DNA of 64,000 bases. Origin: Plesiocystis pacifica SIR-1. Lineage in GTDB: Bacteria; Myxococcota_A; Polyangia; Nannocystales; Nannocystaceae. Within the stretch, counting starts at the first letter, position 1. Every line of letters begins with the position of its first letter. The notes under the pieces were generated by a model. The model ran no database searches. It saw only the letters and a program-made list of their open reading frames with translations, and had not been told where the DNA came from. This document shows, in pieces, positions 10,811-19,699 of this stretch. A program made the position numbers and the translations under genes. The stretch lies in contig NZ_ABCS01000014.1 in the NCBI RefSeq assembly GCF_000170895.1, forward strand, positions 1 through 64,000. Reading direction: 5' to 3'.

Positions 10811-11075
10811 CGTTCAATCGGACTTTCTGGAATGGGGGCGCGCGCGGCAGGCCTGGGCACACCAGGCAGGCAAGCGCGTCGCCCCGAGTTCGTCGGGACC
10901 TTCGTCTCGTCGAGCCACCCAGCGCCCTCGCGGCGCCGAACGACCCTCACTGATCAATGCCGCCCCAAGCCACGATGTGGACATCTGGGTCACATTTTTT
11001 TTTTGAGGGCGATGCCGCCCGGCCGCGCTCGACTCGGAGCCAGACCCACCCAGACCAGGGCCAGGCCCGCTCTCG
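10811..11075. other. Intergenic region with a T10 tract
   Basis: 265 bp between two leftward genes. It contains ten consecutive T at 10995-11004, which is A10 on the transcribed strand; this is conspicuous in such GC-rich DNA. In the leftward direction it could be an UP-like element for the vWA gene. No hairpin or convincing -35/-10 pair is evident. Confidence 0.35.
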
Positions 11076-12266
11076 TCAGAGCAGCCCGGCGACCAGGAAG
11101 CCCAGGAAGGTCCCGAGCGCCGTGCCCAGGGCGCCGACGAGGATCCCCGGCGCGGCCAGGTCGTCACGCCCGAGGGCGCGCGCCAACGCGAGGGCCGTGG
11201 TCCCGCCGCCGATGTTCGCCTGCGAGGCCACGGCCGCGGCTCGCAGCGGCAGGCCAAAGAGCAAGGCCGCGCCGAACACCACGAGGCCGTGGACGACCAC
11301 CGTGGTCCCCGCGAGGATCGACAAGTCGATCGCCAGCGGCCCCGTGCGCGCGAGGGCGCCGACGTCACAAAAGGCGCCCACGACCGCGAGGAACAAGTAG
11401 ACGGCGAACATGCCCAGGGCGGTCGCGCCGACGAAGGGGTCCCCCCAGCGTTCGGCCAGGCGCGGGCGCAGCTGGGCGACGATCAGCGCGAGCACGGTCA
11501 AGATCAGCATCGAGGGGAGGGGCACGCCGAGGCCCTCGCACCCGCTCGCCAGGGCCTTCGAGCCCACGACCGCGCCGATGCCCACGGCCCCCGCGAAGCC
11601 CAGGCGCGCCGGGTCGAGGGGCTCCCGGTCGCGCGCGGGCTCGGGCTCGGGCTCGCCCTCCTCGCTCGCCGTCTCGGCGCCGGCCTCGTGCAGCGCCCGG
11701 TCCTCCGGCGCCCGCGACCAGCGGCCGAGCACCCGCGGCGCCGCCAGGTTGAACAGCATCCACAGCGTGGTCATCACGTTGTCGACGACCACCGTGCCCG
11801 CGAACACGACCCCGGCCTTGGTGACCTCGTAGTGCAGCGCGACGGCGTTGAAGTTGACGCTCCCGCCGACGTAGGTGCCGACGTACATGCCCGCGACCGC
11901 GGCCGCGTGCTCGCCCAGGCGGGGGCCGCCGCCGATGAGCACAAAACCCAGCAGCGCGCCCAGGGTCGTCCCGGCCGCGCCGATCCCGAACAGCGCGAGC
12001 ATCGGCAGGCCCGCCTCGAGGATGCGGCGCAGGTCGACCTGCAAGAGCAGCCAGAAGATGGCCAGGGGCGCGAGCCAGGCGAAGATCGCGTCGTAGATGG
12101 GCACCGGCGCCTCGGGGGTCGAGCCCGCGGGGATCAGGCCCAGGTTGGCCATCACGGCGCCGATCAGGATGACCAAGAGCGCGGCGCTCAGGGCCCGCAG
12201 CGGGGTGTGCCGAACCAAGAGCTCGGCCAACACGACAGCGGCGCACAGCGAGAGCAGGATGACCAT
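11076..12266 (-). CDS. DUF819 family integral membrane protein
   Basis: 396 residues with about ten hydrophobic segments. The diagnostic stretch GTYVGGSVNFNAVAL matches the DUF819 (YjcL-like) signature. A charged Glu/Pro/Arg-rich cytosolic loop of about 45 residues splits the protein into two halves, consistent with a transporter made of two repeats. The substrate of the family is unsettled. It is the last gene of a leftward run: P450 (12769-14196), small lipoprotein (12286-12753), then this gene 19 bp later, so the three are probably cotranscribed. Confidence 0.88.
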   Translation of the reverse strand: MVILLSLCAAVVLAELLVRHTPLRALSAALLVILIGAVMANLGLIPAGSTPEAPVPIYDAIFAWLAPLAIFWLLLQVDLRRILEAGLPMLALFGIGAAGTTLGALLGFVLIGGGPRLGEHAAAVAGMYVGTYVGGSVNFNAVALHYEVTKAGVVFAGTVVVDNVMTTLWMLFNLAAPRVLGRWSRAPEDRALHEAGAETASEEGEPEPEPARDREPLDPARLGFAGAVGIGAVVGSKALASGCEGLGVPLPSMLILTVLALIVAQLRPRLAERWGDPFVGATALGMFAVYLFLAVVGAFCDVGALARTGPLAIDLSILAGTTVVVHGLVVFGAALLFGLPLRAAAVASQANIGGGTTALALARALGRDDLAAPGILVGALGTALGTFLGFLVAGLL

Positions 12267-12285
12267 GGCGCGCGGAGCTTGGCCC

Positions 12286-12753
12286 CTAGGGAAGCTTGTC
12301 TTCCGGCGCCTCGGGGGCGCGGATGGTGATCGCCGCGACGTAGCCGTCGTCGGTGATCGTCACGGGGTTGCCGAGGTCGGCCCCCCAGGGCTCGCCGAGG
12401 TCCCAGCTCGCGTCGCCGTCGAGGTCGATGAAGGCGAACAGCGACACCACCGGGTCCTCCCCGCAGCAGGTCCCCGAGTAGCCGCCCCACTTGCGCCGGG
12501 TCTTGCTGCCCGGGCTGTCGCCGATGCGCCGGACCACCTCGGGCGAGGCGTCGGCGATGGTCGGCTCGGCGCCGGGGTCGAAGCCGGCCGCCTCGTGGTC
12601 GACGGCCGCCATGACCACGTGGTGGCGATCCTCGAGGGGCACCCCGCCCGCGACGGTCACCTGGTACTCGATGATCCAGCCGTAGGAGCAGCCCCCGCCC
12701 AGCCCCGCCAGCGCGAGCCCCAGGCCCGCCGCAGTCCACGCTCGCGCGCCCAT
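12286..12753 (-). CDS. Small predicted lipoprotein
   Basis: 155 residues. The signal peptide ends in GGGC, a lipobox-like site. The mature part has a beta-rich look and includes YSGTCCGEDP, with paired Cys, and an acidic LFAFIDLDGDASWD segment resembling a Ca-binding loop. Family not recognised. It lies between the P450 and DUF819 genes, with gaps of 15 and 19 bp, so it is almost certainly cotranscribed with them. Confidence 0.78.
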   Translation of the reverse strand: MGARAWTAAGLGLALAGLGGGCSYGWIIEYQVTVAGGVPLEDRHHVVMAAVDHEAAGFDPGAEPTIADASPEVVRRIGDSPGSKTRRKWGGYSGTCCGEDPVVSLFAFIDLDGDASWDLGEPWGADLGNPVTITDDGYVAAITIRAPEAPEDKLP

Positions 12754-12768
12754 GCTCGGACCAGCATA

Positions 12769-14196
12769 TCAGTTGGCCAGGGCGACCAGCTCGTTGAGGG
12801 TCCCGTCGATCCCCCGGGCGGTCCGTGGCGGGCTCTCGTGGGCCGCGAAGCGCAGGCTCATGCCCCGCTTGGGGCTCATGATGATGCCGCTCACGCGGTA
12901 GTCCACCCGGGTCCGCTCGGGGACCTCGAAGCGCCCGCGCTGCAGCGCGCCCACGAGGATCTGGCGCACCGTCTGCCACGCGAAGCCGCCCCCGATGCAC
13001 CGCCGCGGCCCCGCGCCGAAGGGGATGTAGTCGTAGGGTCCGACCTCGAGATCCCGCCAGCGATCGGGGCGAAAGCGCAGCGGCTCGGGGAACACCCGCG
13101 CCTCCCGATGCGTGAGCAGCGGGCTGAGCAGCACCGTCGAGCCCTCGGGCAGCTCGTGGTCGCCGAGGCGAAAGCTCCGCTGGGCCCGGCGGTAAAACAG
13201 CACCGGGGTCGCCGGCAACAAGCGCATGGTCTCGTTGAGCACGCGATCGAGGCGGGGCAGGCGATCGAGGTCCTCGGCCGTGGCCACGCGATCGCCGACC
13301 ACCTCGCGGATGTCCTCGATGAGCGCCTCTTGCTCCTCGGGGTGCAGGGCCAGCATCAGCGCCGCCCAGGCCGAGGACATCGCCGTGGTCTCGTGGCTCG
13401 CCGAGAGCATCAGCCCCACCTGACCGACGAGCTCGTGCTCGCTAAAGCGCACCCCGTCCTCCTCGGCCCCGACCAGCGCCGAGAGCAAGTCCGAGCCCAG
13501 GCCCTCGCGGCGCCGCGTGGCGATGAGCGCCTCGACGGCGCCGACCAGCTCCTCGCAGGTGACCAGGTAGCGGGCGTAGGGCGTGCCCGGGACGCGGAAG
13601 GGGAACAGCAGCGCCCCCGGGGAGATGATCAGCTCGAGGAAGCGCTGGCTCAGCAGGCTCAGGCGCTGGACCTCCGAGCCCACGTCGACGCCAAAGAGCG
13701 TCGACATGGCGACCTCGAGGCTCATGTCGAAGAAGGCCCGGCGCATGTCGAAGACCTCGCCCCGGGGCCACCCCCCGGCCACGCGCTCGATCACCGCCGA
13801 GGCCCGCTCCGCGTAACCGAGCAGCCGCGCCTTGCTGAAGGCCGGCATCATCAGCCGTCGCTTCTCGCGGTGAACCCCCGCGTTTTGCGAGACCAGGTGG
13901 TGGTTGAGCATGGCCGCGGCGCTGCCCTCGGGCGCGGGCACGGGGCTCTCCGCGAAGTTGTGGAAGGCCTGCGCGTCGCTCAGGATCTGCTGATTGTACT
14001 TGGCACCAAATGCAAACACCCAACCCGCGTGATTGTGGGTCATTGCCGCCACCTCGCCGTAGCTTTGGTGGAGCTCGAGCATGGTCTTGACCGGGTTGCC
14101 GAAGAACTTGACCAGGTTCAGCTGAGGGCCCCACAGGGGCAAGCCCGGCGGTCCAGGCACAGAGACCCGAGGGAGATCGAGGAACATCGTGGCCAC
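12769..14196 (-). CDS. Cytochrome P450
   Basis: 475 residues, a normal P450 length. The heme-binding loop FGAGPRRCIGG holds the axial Cys400. The K-helix ExxR is ETMR. The I-helix reads ASHETTAMS, with His where A/G-G-x-E/D-T normally has a neutral residue, while the acid/Thr pair is kept. The FRPDRW motif is also present. There is no membrane anchor, so it is probably soluble and needs separate ferredoxin and reductase partners, none of which is encoded nearby. It heads a probable operon with a lipoprotein and a DUF819 membrane protein. Substrate unknown; a lipid, sterol or secondary metabolite is possible. Confidence 0.94.
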   Translation of the reverse strand: MATMFLDLPRVSVPGPPGLPLWGPQLNLVKFFGNPVKTMLELHQSYGEVAAMTHNHAGWVFAFGAKYNQQILSDAQAFHNFAESPVPAPEGSAAAMLNHHLVSQNAGVHREKRRLMMPAFSKARLLGYAERASAVIERVAGGWPRGEVFDMRRAFFDMSLEVAMSTLFGVDVGSEVQRLSLLSQRFLELIISPGALLFPFRVPGTPYARYLVTCEELVGAVEALIATRRREGLGSDLLSALVGAEEDGVRFSEHELVGQVGLMLSASHETTAMSSAWAALMLALHPEEQEALIEDIREVVGDRVATAEDLDRLPRLDRVLNETMRLLPATPVLFYRRAQRSFRLGDHELPEGSTVLLSPLLTHREARVFPEPLRFRPDRWRDLEVGPYDYIPFGAGPRRCIGGGFAWQTVRQILVGALQRGRFEVPERTRVDYRVSGIIMSPKRGMSLRFAAHESPPRTARGIDGTLNELVALAN

Positions 14197-14361
14197 GCCC
14201 CGACCCTAGCAGTCCGATGGGCCGGGAGTCACGCCCACTTGGAAACCGGGCGACCCGCTGATGTGCACATATCCACCATGACTACCGGCCCGTTTTGAGC
14301 ACATGCTAGCGCACTCCTCCGCACTCCCCCACACCTTGCCGATTCTCTAGTTCGTGCCATC
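14197..14361. promoter_or_regulatory. Divergent promoter region, P450 operon / lipoprotein
   Basis: A 165-bp region between the divergent starts at 14196 (-) and 14362 (+), so promoters for both units should lie here. It has an AT-enriched patch around 14260-14350. No specific box could be assigned confidently. Confidence 0.4.
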
Positions 14362-15534
14362 GTGTCGGCAATGGTCATCCGCCCTTCCCTGCCCTCCACG
14401 TTGAGCTTCGTGCTCGTCTCCGCGCTCGTCACCGGCTGTGGCGATGATGGCGGCGGCGGCGGAAATGACGAGCTTGGTGACACCGCCGGGTCCGAGGACA
14501 GCGACACGACGGGGGGTGAGAGCACTAGCGGGTCCGAGGATGGCGAGACCGGCTCGGACTCCGGCGACACCTCGACCTCGGGCACGGATGCTGGCACGAG
14601 CACCGACACGAGCACCGACACGAGCACCGACACCGAGACGGACACCGACACCGAGACCGGCACGGACACCGACACGAGTACGGATACCGACACGGGTACC
14701 GAGACCGACACCGACACCGACACGGGCGACAACCCGCTGTGGACCACGCCGAGCCTGTGGTACTCCGTCGAAGATCGGCTCATCTACATCGACATCGACG
14801 AAGCCGACGGCTCGGTGGTCGAGCTCGTCGCCAGCACCATCACCACCCCGCTGGTCGACGGCCAAAACGGCCTGACCATGCTCGAAGACGGCTCGCTGCT
14901 CGGCTCCCGCGAGAGCCCCGGCGAGACCCAGATCTTCTGGATCCCCGAGCCGCCCACGGACGGCAGCGACGTCGAGGCCACGATCCTGGGCGTGGTCCCG
15001 GACAACCTGCGCATCGAGGCGCTCTACACCGACTGCGAGGGCCTCGTCTACCTGATGGACACGGGGGTCGACGTCGGCAGCTCCGAGGGCAACCGGCTGA
15101 TCCGCTTCACCGGCGATTACCTGGGCGGCGACCTCAGCTACGAGGTGATCACCGATCTGGGCGAGTCCTCCGTGGCCGACATCGACGACATGAGCCCCGG
15201 CATCGACGGGATGGGGGCGGTGACCGACGGCACCGGCTTCGCCATCGACTCGGGCACGGTCTACGACTTCAACTACAACTTCGGGACCGGGACCCTCAAG
15301 GGCCAGGGCGGCACCTGGGGCGTCCACGCCCTCGGCGGGCCGCTGTTCCTCGACGGCGTCGCGCGCCTGTACCTGCTCAACTCCGACGCCGAGCTGTTCG
15401 AGGCCTCGCCCCAGGACCTGGTCGTGTCGCCGGTGCTGGTCACCGGGCCCACGCCCAACGGGGACGCGCCCGCCGGTTGGAGCGGCCTGGCGGGTCCGCT
15501 GACCGAGTGCGAGACGACCATCGATCCGCAGTAG
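14362..15534 (+). CDS. Lipoprotein with Asp/Thr repeat linker and beta-propeller-like domain
   Basis: 390 residues from GTG 14362; an ATG at 14371 is an equally good start. The signal peptide ends in VTGC. A linker of about 95 residues is dominated by Thr-Asp and Thr-Glu repeats (TSTDTSTDTSTDTET). The remaining 260 residues contain repeated beta-strand motifs with Gly-Leu and Asp-Gly turns (QNGLTMLEDGSLLG, CEGLVYLMDTGVDVG, DDMSPGIDGMG), consistent with a propeller-like or repeat sensor fold. No catalytic motif is seen. It is one of several lipoproteins in this window with the same architecture but unrelated C-terminal domains. Confidence 0.8.
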   Translation: MSAMVIRPSLPSTLSFVLVSALVTGCGDDGGGGGNDELGDTAGSEDSDTTGGESTSGSEDGETGSDSGDTSTSGTDAGTSTDTSTDTSTDTETDTDTETGTDTDTSTDTDTGTETDTDTDTGDNPLWTTPSLWYSVEDRLIYIDIDEADGSVVELVASTITTPLVDGQNGLTMLEDGSLLGSRESPGETQIFWIPEPPTDGSDVEATILGVVPDNLRIEALYTDCEGLVYLMDTGVDVGSSEGNRLIRFTGDYLGGDLSYEVITDLGESSVADIDDMSPGIDGMGAVTDGTGFAIDSGTVYDFNYNFGTGTLKGQGGTWGVHALGGPLFLDGVARLYLLNSDAELFEASPQDLVVSPVLVTGPTPNGDAPAGWSGLAGPLTECETTIDPQ

Positions 15535-15565
15535 GTCTCGACGACCGGACGAGCCACCCAGCGGC

Positions 15566-16279
15566 TCAGCGGGCCGAGAGGCGGACCGGGATCAACCGCG
15601 AGCGGAAGCGATCCGAGCGCTCGAGGTAGTAGACGAGGGCGAGCGCCCGGCGGCTGGGGTCCCAGCCGCCCTCCTCGGTGATCGGGGCGACGTAGACTCG
15701 GTAGTTGCGCGGGTCGATCACGTAGCGGTAGTCGTCCAGATCCCCCTCGAGCACCGGCCCGAGCTCGTGCTCGGTGGCGCGGACCCGGACCCGAGTCTGG
15801 AAGCGCGAGCGCCCGTCGTCGTCGACGTGCTCGATCACCGGGTACTCGCCCACCACCACCAGGCGCCCCGGGTAGCCCAACACGACGGTCTTGATCGGGT
15901 CCTCCTCGAAGATACCGACGGCGAGGTAGGGCGCCGCGGCGTGGGCCGAGCCCTGCTCGAGGACCGCGCTCCCCCCCTCCTCGTCGACCCTCACCCACAG
16001 CGTGCGCGCAGATCGGGCGTCACCGAGAAGGCCCGCGGACCAGTCTCCGAGCGCGACCTCGACCTGCAGCTCACGCCGCACGCCCGCCCGACGATCGAGG
16101 AACAGGTACCGCGCGTACTTCTCGACGAGCCTGTCGAGGCGCGTCGTCGACATGGACTCCTGCTCGCCGAGGTCGCCTGGGTCCCACACCAGCGGCCCTC
16201 CAGGCGAGCCCGCGCACGCCGACCCTGCCAGGCTCGTCGCCGTGACGCCCCACACCCAAGTTCGCCGCTTCCACTGCAT
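15566..16279 (-). CDS. Predicted lipoprotein of unknown function
   Basis: 237 residues from ATG 16279, which gives a signal peptide with a lipobox-like site (AGSAC). Upstream extension of the same frame runs into the insertion sequence and is rejected. The mature protein is beta-rich with charged segments (FLDRRAGVRREL, YRYVIDPRNYRVYVAP) and no recognised motif. The start codon lies only about 20 bp from the inferred end of the IS1380-type element, so the native promoter was probably separated from the gene. It converges with the preceding lipoprotein gene, leaving 31 bp. Confidence 0.72.
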   Translation of the reverse strand: MQWKRRTWVWGVTATSLAGSACAGSPGGPLVWDPGDLGEQESMSTTRLDRLVEKYARYLFLDRRAGVRRELQVEVALGDWSAGLLGDARSARTLWVRVDEEGGSAVLEQGSAHAAAPYLAVGIFEEDPIKTVVLGYPGRLVVVGEYPVIEHVDDDGRSRFQTRVRVRATEHELGPVLEGDLDDYRYVIDPRNYRVYVAPITEEGGWDPSRRALALVYYLERSDRFRSRLIPVRLSAR

Positions 16280-16299
16280 GCCTGCGCTCTGCGCTAGCC

Positions 16300-17948
16300 C
16301 TGAAGTAAGCGCGTTGGTCAGTCCGACGCGTGAGTGAGATCCAAAACCATAGCTGGAGTCCCGCAGAGAGCAGTTGTCAGAGGAAGTGCCAACCACCTCA
16401 ACAGCCAACCTCGAGGACTCCAAGTGAAGAAGCCTACACCGCTCCCCCGCGCCAGTCACGTCAACTCCGGGACGTCGATTCCTCACGAGGAGCTGCCCTG
16501 GCCCAGCCGCCCAGGGCCGGTCCTGCGGCATCACAAGATCCACGTCGAGCATGACGCTCGACCCGATATCACGAGCCTTGGTGGGCTGGCGTTGCCGCTG
16601 GCATTGCTGCGGCGCTTGAAGGCGGCGCAGACCTTGGACGCCAACGTCGACGTATTCAAGCGCTACCTCCCCTACCACGAGTCCGATCACGTCATCTGTC
16701 AGGCCTTGATGCTCTACGCAGGCGGCTCATGTCTGGAAGACATGGCGATGCTGCAGCAAGACCAGGCGTTGCTCAAGATCCTGGGCGCTGAACGCACGCC
16801 TGACCCGACGACCTCGGGAGATTTCCTCAGGCGCTTCGTCCCGAGGGGCAAACTCGAGAGCCTGCGTGCGGGCATCGATGAGGTGCAAGAGACGATGTGG
16901 AAGAATCCAAAGCGCTGGTCGTGGTCGCGCAAGCGCAAGCGCAAGCCGCTCGCGGTCTTGCATCTCGATGGTCATCTCGAGCAGACGTCTTCGACCCGCG
17001 AGGGCGCAGACTTCAACTACAAGGGCAAGTGGTCCTACAGCATCTTGGTCGCATCTTTGGCCGATGGCGAGTGTGTCGGGCTGCGGCTTCGTGGCGGGAA
17101 TGTCCGCTCCAGTGATGGGGCTGCCGAGCTCCTCGATGACGTACTCCCGCGTCTGCTCAAACAATTCGAGACCGTCCTCGTGCTCGCAGACAGCGACTAC
17201 GATCGCGCCGATCTCCGTCACGCCTGCGAAGGGCATGGCTGCTACTTCGCGTTCGTGGGGCGGGAGACGCCTGATCGGCCAGCAATCGCCGAGCAACCCC
17301 GAATGTGGCGCTCCTTCCAAACTCGAGCCAAGCGAGCAGCGGCCGAGCGCGAAGCCAAGCCAAGCTTCAAGCGTCGAAAGAAGAAGCGAAACCGTCGCAA
17401 GCGCCGAGCTCGGCAGCGAGGCTACAAGGAGCTGAAGCTTGCCAGGCAAGCGGTCGCTGAGACTGAAGGTCCCGGCGGCACACGGCTCATCATTCGCCGA
17501 CAAATACTCGACGTCTCCAAGGGCAAGTCGCCGCAGCGCGAGATGTGGAAAGAGGTCCGGTATCGCTACGTGGTCACGAATCTCCCGAGCAGCTGGTCGG
17601 CTGAAGATGTGATCGACGAGACTTACAAGCGCTGTGATCAAGAGAACATCATGGCTGGTCTTCACACGGGGATCGCCGCGTGGAGGATGCCGGTCGCTCA
17701 GCTGCGGGGAAACGCTGCGTGGCTGGAGATCGCCCGACTGGCTTGGAACCTCGGCAAATGGACAGCTCAGCTCGCGCTGCCCAAAGAAGTCACCCGGTGG
17801 GAATGGAAGCGCTTTCGCCGAGCCTTCGTCGACATCCCAGCCCAGGTCATACGCACAGCTCGCCAGCTGCGGGTCCGGGTGCTTGGGACACATCGCTACA
17901 TCAACGAGTTTCTCTCCGCCCACGCCTGCCTGCAGGTCTGAACTTCAG
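16300..17948 (+). mobile_element. IS1380-family insertion sequence
   Basis: The ends are inferred from a short terminal inverted repeat, CTGAAGT at 16300-16306 and ACTTCAG at 17942-17948. This bounds a 1649-bp element, the right size for IS1380, with the transposase stop inside the right end. Complementarity beyond seven bases is poor and no clear target-site duplication is visible (AGCC left, TGAC right), so the borders are provisional or the element is old. Base composition is visibly less GC-rich than in neighbouring genes, suggesting acquisition. Confidence 0.65.
16424..17941 (+). CDS. IS1380-family DDE transposase
   Basis: 505 residues from GTG 16424, which has a GAGG eight bases upstream; the frame is also open to a GTG at 16334. 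Catalytic acids can be placed in LHLDGHLEQ (Asp182), LADSDYD (Asp256) and KRCDQEN (Glu407). The stretch GADFNYKGKWSYS after the first Asp and the YKRCDQEN box near the end are typical of IS1380 transposases. A Lys/Arg-rich insert (about residues 305-345) should help DNA binding. The frame is uninterrupted, so the enzyme could be active. Confidence 0.9.
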   Translation: MKKPTPLPRASHVNSGTSIPHEELPWPSRPGPVLRHHKIHVEHDARPDITSLGGLALPLALLRRLKAAQTLDANVDVFKRYLPYHESDHVICQALMLYAGGSCLEDMAMLQQDQALLKILGAERTPDPTTSGDFLRRFVPRGKLESLRAGIDEVQETMWKNPKRWSWSRKRKRKPLAVLHLDGHLEQTSSTREGADFNYKGKWSYSILVASLADGECVGLRLRGGNVRSSDGAAELLDDVLPRLLKQFETVLVLADSDYDRADLRHACEGHGCYFAFVGRETPDRPAIAEQPRMWRSFQTRAKRAAAEREAKPSFKRRKKKRNRRKRRARQRGYKELKLARQAVAETEGPGGTRLIIRRQILDVSKGKSPQREMWKEVRYRYVVTNLPSSWSAEDVIDETYKRCDQENIMAGLHTGIAAWRMPVAQLRGNAAWLEIARLAWNLGKWTAQLALPKEVTRWEWKRFRRAFVDIPAQVIRTARQLRVRVLGTHRYINEFLSAHACLQV

Positions 17949-18163
17949 TGACATCAGCGCTACGAGGAGCGTCGGCTTCGGGACACGTGCGCCCTCACGC
18001 CCAGTCCGAGTCGGTCGCGCGGCTGATCGTGCTGCTGATTGAGCTCGAGAGGCTCGAACTCGACGTCAAGGTGGTCGAACTCGAGCTCGTCGACCTACTC
18101 GGACTCGTGCGGGGGGCTCGCTTTGCTCCGAACACGCTTATTTTTGGGCTAGCATGGGATGCG
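17949..18163. other. Region between the IS element and a secreted-protein gene
   Basis: 215 bp without a convincing gene. It includes a low-complexity stretch (about 18040-18105) where CTCGAACTCGA-like units repeat imperfectly. Short AT-rich DNA precedes the next start (TTATTTTTGGGC near 18140), which may be its promoter. It may hold the remnant of sequence disrupted by the IS. Confidence 0.4.
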
Positions 18164-19360
18164 ATGCCACGCAGCTCTTGGCTCCGTGCCGCGGTGACGC
18201 GCGACACGCTCTGCAGAAGCGGCACTGCCCTCCGCCGGGCCGCCCTCGCCTGCGCGCTGGCCATCGGCCTCGCGCCCTCGACCGCCCGAGCCTGCAAGCC
18301 CTTCCTGAGCACCTACGAGCACGTCCCGCGCCCGAGCTGGGAGCCCGGCGCGGGGCTGGAGCTCGTCGACGAAGCCCTCGACCTCGACTGCGAACGCGCC
18401 GGCTACCGGCTCACCCGCTGCACCTGGCGAGCGCGCCACAGCTACGCGGGTCAGGCCGGCACCCCCGCCAGCGGCTCCATGGAGTTTGAGACCAGCGAGG
18501 CCATCGCGTCCCTGCGCGTGGCCGTGAACGGGGTCGAGGTCCCCACCACCATCGACGGACTCCGAGACCGCCGGGGCGCCGCCGCGACCGTCGACGAGGA
18601 CGGCTACATCCTCCCCGATCGCGTCGCCCTCAGCGCGGACGATGCGGGGCGCGTCGAGGTCGAGGTCACCCTCGTCCTCGACCTCGAGCGCTACCGCGGA
18701 GGCCACTGCACCACCCCCGCCGGCGTCGCCCGCCACCCCTTCGCCAGCCCCCACTACACGAGCATCGACTTCGACCTCGAGCCCGAGCACCTGCGCGCCG
18801 ACCCCGTCGAGACGCCCATCGCCCCGGGAGCGAGCGCCGAGGTCCAGGTCCGCGCGCCCTTCGTCCACTTCCCGCGCCTGCGCTTGCGGGACCACCAGAG
18901 CCTGCGCTCGCGCGGTCGCCATCACCTCCGCCGCCGCCTGCCCGCCGACTCGCTCCGCTCGGTGAGCGTCGAGCATCGCCGCTGGTCCCACGGCCCCGTG
19001 GCCGCTGGCGGGGTCGGCTTTGGCCCGCAGATCCGCCCGCGCCTGCGCGCCGGCTACGAGCTCGCGGGGCCCTACCTCACCGTGGCCTCGGCCGCCGTCG
19101 AGGGCGACGCCATCGAGGAGCTGCTCGTCGTCCCCGCCCTCGAGGTGGCCAGCCCCGACTCGCCCTACTTCATCCCCTCGGTCAGCCTCGGCGTCGGGGC
19201 CCCCGTGCTCGTCCTGCCCGAGCCCCGCCCTGGGGTGCGCGCGCTGTGGTCCGCCCGTTGGTCGATCCTCGGCCTGGTCGGCAGCGTCGACATCTATCCC
19301 GCCCGCGGCGGCGAGGCCCGGACCCTGCGCGGCGCCCTGCTCCTCGAGCTCACGCTCTGA
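18164..19360 (+). CDS. Secreted protein of unknown function
   Basis: 398 residues from ATG 18164. A positively charged N-terminus and a hydrophobic run (ALACALAIGLAPSTARA) predict a cleavable signal peptide ending before CKPF. The mature region is rich in beta strands and paired Cys early on (LDCERAGYRLTRCTW). A very Arg-rich middle (HFPRLRLRDHQSLRSRGRHH) may bind polyanions. The C-terminal part (VLVLPEPRPGVRALW) looks membrane- or barrel-like, but I do not recognise a family. It lies just downstream of the insertion sequence. Confidence 0.75.
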   Translation: MPRSSWLRAAVTRDTLCRSGTALRRAALACALAIGLAPSTARACKPFLSTYEHVPRPSWEPGAGLELVDEALDLDCERAGYRLTRCTWRARHSYAGQAGTPASGSMEFETSEAIASLRVAVNGVEVPTTIDGLRDRRGAAATVDEDGYILPDRVALSADDAGRVEVEVTLVLDLERYRGGHCTTPAGVARHPFASPHYTSIDFDLEPEHLRADPVETPIAPGASAEVQVRAPFVHFPRLRLRDHQSLRSRGRHHLRRRLPADSLRSVSVEHRRWSHGPVAAGGVGFGPQIRPRLRAGYELAGPYLTVASAAVEGDAIEELLVVPALEVASPDSPYFIPSVSLGVGAPVLVLPEPRPGVRALWSARWSILGLVGSVDIYPARGGEARTLRGALLLELTL

Positions 19361-19497
19361 CCTGCTGTGTTCTGTCCCCCCCCACAGGGAACTGGGGACC
19401 GGGGGCGCTTCGTCGCTATCCGCCCCTCCGCTTTGGCTTGGTGGGCAATGGGGTTCGCACCTGGGAGAAGGCTCGTGGTCGCCCCCGCTCGCGGGGG

Positions 19498-19566
19498 CGT
19501 GGATTCGTTGACAGTCCCTGAGTCGTGGACGTGGAGCAGGGAGGGCGCGGCGTCGCCCACGACGGC
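19498..19566 (+). repeat. Dispersed hairpin repeat, copy A
   Basis: The 47-bp core 19520-19566 matches 26808-26854 at 43 of 47 positions. Its ends GTCGTGGACG and (T)CGCCCACGAC form a stem with one mismatch around a G-rich loop. The 23-bp flank 19498-19520 (ending AGTCCCTG) also recurs beside copy B at 19 of 23 positions, but on the other side of the core. This looks like a REP- or MITE-like element. Confidence 0.7.
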
Positions 19567-19625
19567 GGCCAAGCGGCAGGTGGGCCTCGGTGACTTCTTG
19601 CTCAATGCGTAATTGATCGCGCCAG

Positions 19626-19654
19626 TTGACAATCATTCTTCGCTAAACGAATAG
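19626..19654 (+). promoter_or_regulatory. Possible sigma-70-type promoter for the M4 protease gene
   Basis: A perfect TTGACA at 19626-19631 is followed after 17 bp by a poor -10 (GAATAG, 19649-19654) in an AT-rich patch 45-75 bp upstream of the start at 19700. The -35 box is convincing; the -10 is weak. Confidence 0.35.
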
Positions 19655-19699
19655 CTTGATGGCTCGCTCGTCTGCGAACTCGAGTCTGGAACCGTAGAG

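Larger units (their letters stand above)
19361..19699. other. Non-coding region with hairpin repeat and promoter
   Basis: 339 bp with no supported gene. It contains a C/G hairpin (CCCCCGCTCGCGGGGGC near 19480-19500), the first copy of a dispersed hairpin repeat (19498-19566) and an AT-rich tail with a TTGACA box before the metalloprotease gene. Confidence 0.6.

Noticed and set aside
14590..14735. Tandem repeats suspected as a CRISPR array
   Set aside because: The units are codon repeats of Thr-Asp/Thr-Glu in frame with a lipoprotein; there are no unique spacers.
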